A stretch of 64,000 bases of DNA from Ianthella basta. Taxonomy: Eukaryota; Porifera; Demospongiae; Verongiida; Ianthellidae. This document shows positions 21,901 through 41,468 of this stretch, piece after piece; positions within the stretch are counted from its first letter, which is position 1; every line of letters begins with the position of its first letter. Below the pieces are notes generated by a model that saw only the letters and a program-made list of their open reading frames with translations, was not told the origin of the DNA and did not search any database. The translations under genes were made by a program, and so were the position numbers. Where the stretch lies: assembly GCA_964019415.1 (NCBI GenBank), contig OZ025885.1, forward strand, positions 5,217,444-5,281,443. The letters are read 5' to 3'.

Positions 21901-22813
21901 GGATGGCAGCAAGTGGAGCCTAGTCTAACAGAAAACAAACATTTGGACACACAGCGGCTTAATGGATGTGATGCCTTCATTGTCAACATGCTGAGGGCAC
22001 TCACCGTGGGCAAAAACACTTCCATACAGGTCCTTGATCTCGACAGTGAGTCATTGTACTATGTCCCTTCTCATGACACAGTCATTTAGTGTGTATGATG
22101 GGGCAGTAAACTCTGTCCCCATCACTTCCTCCCTTTGGGGGGTACCCCACACATTTCCTATTGTGTTTTATGTTCCTGTGTGGGTCAGTCCTTAGACTCC
22201 TAGTCCAGTACATGTACAGATACATGTGATCTTTTCAAGTTGTAGGTTCATGCAATATGTTATGCTATCCAGTCCACTGTATGTACAAAGGGAGCTCTTC
22301 TGTGTCCCTTCACTAGATGTGTGGATTGTGTTTGGGATGTCGTGTGCTACATGCATGGTTTGTTGTAGATGTGTTATGATGATGACATCCTCTTGTCATT
22401 CACTGCAGGGAGTGAACCTCTCCCTGATGATGTTGGTGGTGCACTTGGCACTTGTGTGGCTGCCATGGCTCAGCTGTGTAAACTTTGGATTTATCACCTT
22501 CCATTGCCAGTTCTCAAAGCACTGGCAGAGAGGAAAGAGCCACTGGAGGGCCTCATTGTGTGGACTCCTCCTGGTGTGAATTGGGTAAGTAGCAATGTGT
22601 TCTGCCATGCAATGTGCACACAATACTGTACTACTAGTAGCTGTGTGTTCTGTAGGTTGGTTGGTTAGTTCAGACTATTGCCCAATCCACTGTCGTTGGT
22701 ACTGCTCTACATCTGATGTGGTGATGTAGTTTGTGAGAGTGTTTGTGGACATTACTTCTGTATGAATATAGCCGTGATCTGTGTGTGTGCTCTGACCAGT
22801 GAGCATGCATGAA

Positions 22814-22851
<38 letters not shown>

Positions 22852-23507
22852 GGTGGGCAGTATTGATTTATTTCAATTCCGACGAACTATTCGCACTAAT
22901 ACCTCGCTATTACTAAAAAACGACTAGTTGGGCTAATGGGCTTCCAATGACTGACTACATCTTTATTTAGAAGTGTTTCTGAATCAATTGTTCTTATGCT
23001 GAAATGATCAAGATCAAACCCACATTGCTCAAAACTACTTACAAAAGTAGAATACCTCCAGATATTGTATAGTAAAATTTGTATATAGTGGACAAACATG
23101 GCCGACTATAAGCGACGCTTGGATGTATAGCAGACTTCTCTATTGAGCCAACGGATGCAAGCAGGTACGTGGGAAAGTTGCCATCATGACAAAATGTTTT
23201 TCATGGAATTTTGTTCCATGCAGAGAAGAAGGACAGCTTTTTGAGAAGGAGTAGAAAGAAGCGACAAAGCGCGACGGGGAATACCACATGCCACATACAT
23301 AGGGTGTCAAAAGCTTGTGCTGTAGACCTAATTCCTACCTGCTGCTGTGGACTAGCACTCCTAGATATGGATAAGTAGTTACAACTGTAGCTCACACCAA
23401 ATAATACCGAAAAGAATCGGTATCTCGGTATCTCTATTCAACGTACCGATTACAATTGGTATCCAGTAAATACCAACGTAAACTATATACCGAAATACTG
23501 CCCACCC

Positions 23508-23597
<90 letters not shown>

Positions 23598-24144
23598 ATG
23601 CGTACTTGTGTACGTATGCATGTTTTATGTGTGATGGTAAGGTTCTGTGGCTTTATTTATTGTTTACATGGTTTGAATTTATGTGTATTTGTTGGAGAGA
23701 TTATTGTATGTGTTTCATGTCACAAATGCCATCATGTTCATACATGTGACAATGATGTACATGTGCCATGCAATGTATTGTGAATACTGTCACATACACA
23801 TTTATGTACTACACTGGTAATACTGTGGACATGCTACACTGGTAAAGGAGTCCTGTGTGTTGTGGTGTGATTTGTTTCTTCCATGCTCTCTCCTCATCCA
23901 GGATGGCTTGAGTGAAGATCAGTGGAAGGAGGCAGAAGAAGCTGCTGCCGGTGCTAAAGTGAGGAAGGTGTTGCTGGTGTTTGATATCAACTCAAGACTG
24001 AGGTTTAAAGCAGTTCAAACCATTTGTGATGGATTGGCAAAGAATAAATTCACTAGATATATTTCACTAGAGAATGTTCCTAAAGAGATGCATGAGTCAG
24101 TGAAGCAGACACTGAAGACTGTGACATATGTGCGATTGATGTAA
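15954..24144 (+). CDS. Death-NACHT NOD-like receptor (NLR), 7 exons, about 959 aa
   Basis: Predicted intracellular innate sensor. Exons: 15954-16014 (tentative start, ACCATGC context), 16155-16498, 19230-20988, 21245-21387, 21892-22045, 22409-22584, 23902-24144; all phases agree. Exon 2 encodes a Death domain (VLCRLVVPRVSSRWDYVGLQ, MSPEHLDVIEGE, FKEWLRG). Exon 3 encodes the NACHT ATPase: P-loop GQAGSGKTT at about residues 233-241, the FFPLR strand, Walker B LLLVFDGADE at about 309-318, sensor-1-like IIISSRPGA, then a winged-helix-type region. Exons 4-7 encode short Leu-rich segments that could be degenerate repeats, but I see no clear canonical LRR. Intron 4 uses a GC donor (AAG|GCAAGT). Death-NACHT receptors are greatly expanded in demosponges. 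Introns carry three small transposons. The first exon is the least certain part. Confidence 0.88.
16537..17052. mobile_element. MITE with TACCGT terminal inverted repeats (NLR intron 2)
   Basis: The left end TACCGTATACGCTTTAACTT and the reverse complement of the right end TACCGTTAACGCTTAAACTT match at most positions over 26 bp, continuing into TTCGCGG/TTCACGG. A TA dinucleotide at each edge would fit a Tc1/mariner-type target duplication. There is no coding capacity. A related copy lies at 26008-26502. Confidence 0.8.
17053..18359. other. NLR intron 2 interior
   Basis: No exon or repeat that I can support. Confidence 0.5.
18360..19193. mobile_element. hAT-like non-autonomous element, 834 bp
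   Basis: The left end ATAGGCGTAGGAAC...GGGGGCC and the reverse complement of the right end, AGGGGCGTAGGAAC...GGGGGCC, form imperfect terminal inverted repeats. Flanks GTAGTGAC (18352-18359) and GTAGTGTG (19194-19201) agree at 6 of 8 bases, as expected of an eroded 8 bp hAT target duplication. Poly-C/poly-G runs occur near the left end. The element ends 36 bp before the NACHT exon. Confidence 0.75.
22817..22849. repeat. (TG)n microsatellite, left half
   Basis: TG run directly left of the element at 22850-23510; a second TG run continues directly to its right. Confidence 0.95.
22850..23510. mobile_element. hAT-like MITE inserted in a TG repeat (NLR intron 6)
   Basis: The left end AAGGTGGGCAGTATT and the reverse complement of the right end, TAGGGGTGGGCAGTATTTCGG, share GGTGGGCAGTATT. 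TG repeats abut both sides, so the element appears to have landed inside a microsatellite. No coding capacity. Confidence 0.75.
23512..23594. repeat. (TG)n microsatellite, right half
   Basis: About 41 TG units immediately to the right of the MITE. Confidence 0.95.
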
Positions 24145-25031
24145 TATGTACAGTATATGTTATGTAATTTGTGTGTTGTGTAATCATTATTTTATTGATT
24201 CAATGTCATACCTATACTGTACTGTATTTTATACTGTGTTTATGTGTATGTCTTAACTGATTCTTGTACAATTACAATTTGAATAATATCTATGTTAATA
24301 ATACTTTTGCGGGCATTAAGTACAAAATATTGACATAATTAAATAATAATTATATAAAGATGGTGTACATTATAATTGCATGTCATATAGGTCATGGAGG
24401 TTGGCGCAGGTTGGAGGCCAGGTATGCACATAACGTATAGCCTTAACTAATAAATACAGCCCTCAAGTGATATGAATTCCCAAAAGATTGCCTGATCCTC
24501 AGAAGCTATGCAAGATTTGAACACATGGGTATATATGTACACATTCTCTTACCTGTGCATGTTCATGTGTATATACATGATTGTATAAACTCTATGTCCA
24601 CCTCTAAGGGCCTCAAACAGCCAAATTCACTGTGTGCACTGTACACAAGCACATTGCCATGCACACTTCTCTGAAACAATTAAGTATTATTACAACAATT
24701 GAATAATAATCTAACAAAACATGAGCTGTAGAGAAGAGTGTTCAGATAAACGTCCTTCAAAGAGAACTCCCTAACAGTGCTCCTGCTATTGGGGACCTTC
24801 AAGCCCTGCACAGACAGAACAGGAGACAAGAGGACAATATCACACTCCCCACAGCCCCTTCCATTCACAGACCACTGGTCCTCTGCTAGTTAAGGTGTGT
24901 GTGTGCGCGCGTGCATGTGCATGTGTGTATGTGCGTGCATGCGCATGTGCGTTAGTGTGCGCGTGTGTGTGCATGTGTGTGTGTATGTGTGTACATGTGT
25001 GTGTGTGTGCATGTGTGTGCATGAGTGTGAC
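24145..25031. other. Convergent intergenic/3' flank between NLR and RPN2
   Basis: Between the convergent stops of the NLR (24144) and RPN2 (25032). Bases 24485-24895 are the source or sister of the duplicated block at 3554-4070. Bases 24895-25020 are a degenerate TG/CATG microsatellite. Confidence 0.7.
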
Positions 25032-35675
<10,644 letters not shown>

Positions 35676-36121
35676 CTTCCTACACACACGTGGTCCGTGG
35701 CTTCGCGTCATGATTCGTCATAACTTAGAGATTGCGACATCATTTGGAAAATGGTGAGCACAATCCTGTAGTCTTGTTTCGGTAGACTTCATTTAGCTAC
35801 CAACGTAGATAGTCTCACAGTATGCTGTAAATTGATGTTTTTGATTGCTGATCGTCCATTATGTATTATAAAAGTGTGTCTTTTCAATTCCATAGTACTT
35901 CAATTTTCTTCTCTAATGTAATTTCTCATTTGCATGTGTAGCTACCACCCACTTGATGAATTATTTTCTTCTCCAATGCAGGGAAGTGTCATGCAGTGTG
36001 AAGGGTAACTTAGAAGCTAATACAACCTGGGTTCCATGCAGTAGAGATCCTTTTTCACTATCAACGTTGCTAGTAGCCCAGGGCTCTTACCAGGATCGTT
36101 TTCACTGAGTCGTCCTGCACA
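35676..36121. promoter_or_regulatory. Bidirectional promoter region RPN2/UPF3
   Basis: 446 bp separates the divergent start codons. No TATA box stands out near either start. AATTTTCTTCTCTAATG is nearly repeated (35892 and 35962). A shared promoter is inferred from the spacing. Confidence 0.5.
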
Positions 36122-37360
36122 ATGAGTAAGAGAATTGAGCGAGAGCTCCACCGGACCAAAGTGGTTGTCCGTCACCTTCCCTGTCAACTCACAGAGGAGA
36201 GGCTCTTCGAGCTCCTCACCCCTCTCCCACCTCATGACTACATGTACTTTGTGCAGGGTGACGTGTCGTACAACCTGTTTGGGTATTCGAGGCTGTACAT
36301 CAACTTCACAAATGAAGACGACATTGTTCCATTTAAGGAGGCTTGGGATGGGTATGTGTTTGAGGATGAGGCAGGTGGTAAGGCGCACGCTGTGGTTGAG
36401 TTTGCACCATTTCAGCGCATACCGAGGAAGAACAAGCGTAAGCAAGATCCAAAATGCGGCACAATTGAGACTGACCCGGAATTTGTGGCTTTTGCAGAAG
36501 CATACGAACAAGATGTTGAGCCCCTCCCAAGCATTGACAAGACCACGTACATGCTAGAAGAACCAAAAGCTGCCACAAAGGTAACAACAGCTCTGATCGA
36601 GTACCTCAAAGATAAGAAGGAGCAGCGGGCCAGGGCAAGAGCTGCGAAGGAAGCAAAGAGAAGAGAGAAGAAGGCCAAGGAGAAGACCAGGAAGGAGAAG
36701 GTGGAGCCTGAAAAGACATCTTCTCATGCATCCTTGAAAGTCATGCAGCGGCAAGGTGGAAAGGGGGGAGGGAGCGGTGAGAGGGGAGGGGGATCAAAGC
36801 CAGTCTCAGCAACACAGAGTAGCGAAACGAAAGGCATGCCATTGCAGGCGCCCTCCACAGTCTCCTCTGGTCAGGAAGCTTCTTCAACAAGGCAGTCCTC
36901 CCAGCAACGGGATTATGGGGATGAGGCGTCTGTTCGTGTTATTGCCCGACCAGGTGGAGGAGGGGGAGGAGGTGGACGTCGATCCAGCCAGCCATCAGAG
37001 AAGGGTAGGCAGAAGTATGGAAGCAGAGGTGAGAAGGAGTTCTCTGAATCTGGAGCTGTGAAGAAAACTGAGTCTTACCCAAGCGTAGGAGGTGGCAAGG
37101 ATGACAGTAAAGCCTCACAGCCTCAAGGAGGAGGGGAAGGAGAAAGAAGAGAGAGGGGAGGAAGGGGGAGAGGGGGGAAGAGGCCAGACCAAGTGCTTTA
37201 CAACCCCAGGGGCAGGAGGGATGGAGGTGAGGGGGAGGAGGCAGCGTCTGGTTCATATCGCGGCAGAGGGAGTGGCAGACCTTATTATGGCAGGGGGCGG
37301 GGCCGAGGTGGGCGGGGAGGAGGGCAACAGCGATACAGCAAGGACAAGCCCCAGACCTAG
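36122..37360 (+). CDS. UPF3: UPF3, nonsense-mediated mRNA decay factor (intronless), 412 aa
   Basis: Links UPF2 to the exon junction complex during nonsense-mediated decay and shuttles between nucleus and cytoplasm. The N-terminal UPF3/RRM-like domain (about residues 10-165) carries KVVVRHLPCQLTEERL, SRLYINF, DGYVF and VVEFAPFQ, all family signatures. A Lys/Arg/Glu-rich helical middle (about 175-210) follows, then a Gly/Ser-rich disordered part. Near residues 354-366 RPDQVLYNPRGRR matches the exon-junction-binding motif of UPF3B (QLYQPGARSR-like). A C-terminal RGG/GRG tail is present. The gene is intronless in a window of intron-rich neighbours, which may reflect retroposition or intron loss. 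No promoter-proximal disruption is visible and the frame is intact. Confidence 0.93.
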   Translation: MSKRIERELHRTKVVVRHLPCQLTEERLFELLTPLPPHDYMYFVQGDVSYNLFGYSRLYINFTNEDDIVPFKEAWDGYVFEDEAGGKAHAVVEFAPFQRIPRKNKRKQDPKCGTIETDPEFVAFAEAYEQDVEPLPSIDKTTYMLEEPKAATKVTTALIEYLKDKKEQRARARAAKEAKRREKKAKEKTRKEKVEPEKTSSHASLKVMQRQGGKGGGSGERGGGSKPVSATQSSETKGMPLQAPSTVSSGQEASSTRQSSQQRDYGDEASVRVIARPGGGGGGGGRRSSQPSEKGRQKYGSRGEKEFSESGAVKKTESYPSVGGGKDDSKASQPQGGGEGERRERGGRGRGGKRPDQVLYNPRGRRDGGEGEEAASGSYRGRGSGRPYYGRGRGRGGRGGGQQRYSKDKPQT

Positions 37361-37839
37361 CACAGCAGCCAACACGACTTACCATACTGGTGCACACACC
37401 ACAGCACAACGTCGAGAGTGGACCTGTGAACTTCTTACCTCACGTGCTTATGTGTACATCAACTGCACTGATTTCTGTGTATATATATATTTGCATTGGT
37501 CACATTGCCCCAGTCATTTAATGTGTGTGTGAGACGCAATACATACGGTATATATGTGCACACAATTAATGTGTACAAGTATTCATTACGTTAGTGGGTT
37601 AAATGTGCAATTCCTTACAAATTATGGTTGTGTGTTGTCTCCCTATATCTTTGGTTCTGCATAATTATAGTTTGGTTAGTGCCATGTGTGCTTTGCTCAA
37701 TCATCTTTGACTCTACCTTTACTATATAAAGGGGTTATCAAAGGTCACGACTTATATTCTCGCCTCACAGAGCATAACTTGTGACAGTTTAACAAACAGA
37801 TTCCACAACATACGTACGCATGCACGGACACACACACGC
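37361..37839. other. Convergent intergenic UPF3/MRPL16
   Basis: 479 bp between convergent stops, AT-rich, presumably carrying both 3' UTRs. No other feature was seen. Confidence 0.6.
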
Positions 37840-38548
37840 CTAATCACGTTGCTTTTGTGTTTGATCAATGAATCCAATGTTGATGGGTAGTTTGTACTTC
37901 ATTGCCCTGTAAGCGTTCTTGGCACTGAGAACATTAGAGCAGTTGAACTCAAACAGCATGCTCCCGGCCCGCACAAAACTGACAAAGTGGTCCACATTTC
38001 CTTTTCCCTTTCCCATTCGCACTTCAAGTGGCTTCTTGGTAACAGGAATGTGGGGAAAGGCCCTTAGAATGATTTTGGCCCCAGCTGTAGCAAATGAAGC
38101 ACAAAGAAAGACCATAGCAACTGTTCAACACACTAGCACCCAGCTGGCCATGACAGTGTAACTAAACACTCCAATTCCACCGTATTACTGACATTACATT
38201 TGCTAAACTCTTGCTATACTATACACTGAATGCCTCCCCTTCAACTGACTGTTACCATAATACATAGGATTGTATGTTATGTGGCATGTTCTTATACTGT
38301 ATACAATTTCTGCACATCTTCACTTTCACGGCATTTGCTAAAATGTAAAGTACTAGTAGATCAAAATAAGCCACATACTGTGACATACTTGTAATCAAGA
38401 GTGCATAAGAGATGTACTCATTGACGTAATGCTAATAGTTCCCTGCAGAGCTCTCAAACAAACAAACAATTCTTGAAACAAACATGCATTGGCACAAGTG
38501 TATTGCTATATATGGTCCCATTAATGATGTATCAGGATTCATTCATTC

Positions 38549-38634
<86 letters not shown>

Positions 38635-39389
38635 CACGCATGCACACAAACACACACACACACACACATGCACGCACGCACACAAACACACACACGCACA
38701 CACACACACACACACACACTTACTCTTGGCCTTGCCAATGTTCCGCGCAAGGACCATCCTGGACGACTCCAGCTGCGACGGTGTAATCCTCCATGCTTCT
38801 TTGGCATAGATGCCATAGCTGGCAAACCTCAACTTCGGAATAGGTACCACCTCCGGTCGATGTGGGCGTACACCCCTCAGACATTTGTGGAACTTGGCAT
38901 ACTTGGTTCTTTTAGGCCTCAGGGGAACAACATAGGAGCGGGCTGGTGGCTAGAGGGAGAGAGTGAGGGAGACTGTAGCTCGAAGAACAACCATAAGAAA
39001 CAGTTGAAATCCTCTTAAGGGTCCAGCACATAGAGGAGACGTACCACACAACCCAACACCTTGGGGGTTCAACATGACTGATCTATGGAGACTGCTAGCT
39101 AAGAGCCTCATACCGTAAAACAGCGGTAGGCCTCTATCATACTTGGTACACAGGCGGCTCAACCGCTGTCTTGGGCATCCTTCAGTCCACTTCCCTACCA
39201 CAGAATACACCTTCACAAGCTAAAGCACCAAGTGCTAGGATAGACGAGTAGGATCATTATAGTGTGCCCCAGACTGCTCAACCTGGATCCCTAACGATTT
39301 CAATCGCCCCTACTAACCTTCAACAAGAGTGACGGGACTACGACAACGCATCTTGCTGCAGAGAAACGCTGAAGCACGTTCTGCAGCAT
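37840..39389 (-). CDS. MRPL16: Mitochondrial ribosomal protein L16, 3 exons, 180 aa
   Basis: Large-subunit mitoribosome protein of the uL16 family. Exons: 39389-39318, 38949-38724, 38084-37840; phases 0 and 1 agree. Exon 1 is a basic/hydrophobic presequence (MLQNVLQRFSAARCVVVVP) typical of mitochondrial import. Exon 2 carries FASYGIYAKEAWRITPSQLE and exon 3 KIILRAFPHIPVTKKPLEVR then MGKGKGNVDHFVSFV, which align with bacterial L16 motifs (PVTKKPAEVRMGKGKG). The bacterial protein is about 136 aa, and the extra length is the presequence plus N-terminal extension. The intron 2 donor at 38723 runs straight into a CA repeat. Confidence 0.95.
38551..38720. repeat. (CA)n with CATGCACG interruptions (MRPL16 intron 2)
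   Basis: Long CA microsatellite that starts at the 5' splice site of exon 2 in the sense of transcription. Confidence 0.95.
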
Positions 39390-39495
39390 AGTGTCCGCAC
39401 TTCCATTTCAATTCGCAAATGCACAAATTTGGAATCAAATATTTACAAACGGAAACAATTTTATGGTCATGCAATACAATTTTGTATCCAAAAAG

Positions 39496-41283
39496 TTAAT
39501 GAAGTAAGATGAGAAACAGCATTAATGCAAAGATGATAGAGCAAGGCCCTATCCTACCACTGAGTGGTGTACTGTCAGGCGTAAAGACATCAGCCGAAAA
39601 CTTCAAGGATTCATTTTTCGAGTTTCGTGGACAGAATTTATTGCTCGTCAGCTGGCTGCCCACACAGCACGATGCATCTGCAAAAGAATCGATTGACTTT
39701 CTACTTGTAGAGCAAAAGTCAGGCAATAATTTATCCTCACTGGATTGGGAATCACAAGACCGGCTTACAATCTTTGGCTCACACACTTTCTCATCCCCAC
39801 ACAACCCTAGGGATTTCTTCTTCCTCACAAAGTTCAGAAAACACTGCGACCCATTTTGAATGCGAGGACAGCTGACCCTACTGGCCAGACAAGACAGAAC
39901 ATCTCGCCACAGGGTATCGTCACCCATGGAGGCATTGCGTAAGTCAGCAGCTGTTATATCAATACCCAGAACACCAATCAGTTCCAAATTTCCTTCTTCA
40001 TCACCATCATACACAGCCTGTGACAAAGTCGTAATTTCTCCAAGCCCAAAAGCATCAATGTAGGGCTCCACCCACACAGTTTTTGCTGTTTCAGGACGCT
40101 GTCGAAGATCGGAGAAGTAATCTGCATAAGACCTCATAGCCTGCAAGAGGTTCCCACCATCGGGGACTTGGACGTAAAACCCATCACTCTCACATGCTAG
40201 TCTCTTTGGTATGTCCACTCTTACGCTAGTGCCAAGGACAAAAGTAAAAAAGACAGGAGTGCCATCATTGAGAGAGTCCAAGTTGTCTCCCATCAGCAGA
40301 ATATTGGTCAATAGTCTGTCTGCATTTCTCTCACCCACTGTAGGGACACCATCAGTGACAAACAAAATGGCCGTGTTGCATCGTGCAATTTCTCCCTCAC
40401 GCAATGAACGATTGACCATCTCAAATGCTGAAGTGAAGGCAGCTTCATAGTTGGTACCGCCCTTGGCTTTTAATTGGTTGACTCCAGAAATAAGTTTGTC
40501 CAGGTTCTCTCTGGTTCCATTTAGCAGATGAGGTTGCAGCTGTCTTGCATCATCCGAAAACACCACCACTCCCACATAGTCAAATAGAATCAAACTGTCA
40601 ATAATGTCTATCACAGCACGTTTTGCTGCCTCAAGACGTCCAAAATCATTCATAGACTCACTAACATCAAGGATGATCACCACATTCTTCTGCCCACTGG
40701 TAGCTGCAATGTACCATGGTCTAAGACGTGGGTCATATTCATGACACACCTTCTGAGAGAACCCCGGGTAGATTCGTGTTGTACCAGTTGGAGTACCAAT
40801 GTACTGAAATCTTACAGTGGAGGAACTTGCATTTGGGCCTTGAAGTGTCTTTGAGAAGGCAGTGTCTAAAGGCTCTGTCCAGCACGCCTCAAACCTATGG
40901 TCATCATCACTGCTGTCATTGGTGCTTCGAATGGCCGCTTTCGTAAAGTCTATCCGTCGCGGCGTGCAGTTATGAGTGCACTCTCCGGAAAAGGTGGCGA
41001 TTTCTACTTCACCGAATATGGAAGCTCGTACACTTCCAAAACTGTCCACGCAATATGCGTCAGTAATCTCCGCCTTGCATGCGAGTTGAAAGCACAATTT
41101 ACATGACCCCTGAGTGCATCTCTTCTTGTAGGCAGATTTGGTCTGATTCACCAACATCCCCAGCTTGTCTTCCGCTTCTTGGATAATGTCCAGGGCACGA
41201 CAAGTTTCTTGGCTGTTCACGAAAAGGTAACTTTGAATTATTACAAGAAAAGCCAGCATGCGTGCTGCAGCTGCAAGATCCAT
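39496..41283 (-). CDS. Secreted/GPI-type VWA-domain protein, alpha2-delta/Cache-like, 595 aa, intronless
   Basis: A signal peptide (residues 1-24) is followed by a Cys-rich region. From about 165 comes a segment with the PGFSQK..YDPRLRPWY motif that precedes VWA in alpha2-delta and Cache/VWA proteins. The VWA domain (about 199-385) has a complete MIDAS: DVSES at 206-210, GGT at 275-277 and VTDG at 309-312. A Cache-like part follows (WVEPYIDAFGLGEITTLSQ, then IGVLGIDITAADL). The C-terminus is Cys-rich and ends in a short hydrophobic tail (SIIFALMLFLILL), suggesting a GPI anchor. Family members are calcium-channel accessory subunits or adhesion proteins. The function here is not known. It is shorter than alpha2-delta (about 1,000 aa). 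Confidence 0.85.
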   Translation of the reverse strand: MDLAAAARMLAFLVIIQSYLFVNSQETCRALDIIQEAEDKLGMLVNQTKSAYKKRCTQGSCKLCFQLACKAEITDAYCVDSFGSVRASIFGEVEIATFSGECTHNCTPRRIDFTKAAIRSTNDSSDDDHRFEACWTEPLDTAFSKTLQGPNASSSTVRFQYIGTPTGTTRIYPGFSQKVCHEYDPRLRPWYIAATSGQKNVVIILDVSESMNDFGRLEAAKRAVIDIIDSLILFDYVGVVVFSDDARQLQPHLLNGTRENLDKLISGVNQLKAKGGTNYEAAFTSAFEMVNRSLREGEIARCNTAILFVTDGVPTVGERNADRLLTNILLMGDNLDSLNDGTPVFFTFVLGTSVRVDIPKRLACESDGFYVQVPDGGNLLQAMRSYADYFSDLRQRPETAKTVWVEPYIDAFGLGEITTLSQAVYDGDEEGNLELIGVLGIDITAADLRNASMGDDTLWRDVLSCLASRVSCPRIQNGSQCFLNFVRKKKSLGLCGDEKVCEPKIVSRSCDSQSSEDKLLPDFCSTSRKSIDSFADASCCVGSQLTSNKFCPRNSKNESLKFSADVFTPDSTPLSGRIGPCSIIFALMLFLILLH

Positions 41284-41468
41284 GTCGCTGGAGCACAGTC
41301 TTCTTCAAGTACCTGAGCGACTTTGTAGGGCTACAGCGATCAAAGGGGTTTGGCTGAACAGTGTCACGTGAGCATTCTTCGCTTGCGCAATGTTGTCTAC
41401 CACGTGACCTTAGAGAAGAGGGACGGTTCAAGTTGGTTGGGTGATACGTAACGCGTAAAGCGAGAACA
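41284..41468. promoter_or_regulatory. Bidirectional promoter VWA protein/GGT
   Basis: Only 185 bases separate the divergent start codons. They include CACGTGAGC and CCACGTGACC E-box-like motifs (41365, 41401) and ACGTAACGCGT near 41445. Confidence 0.5.

Noticed and set aside
38950..39216. Open frame MKVYSVVGKWTEGCPRQRL in MRPL16 intron 1
   Set aside because: Exons 1 and 2 of MRPL16 join in phase without it; no family recognised.
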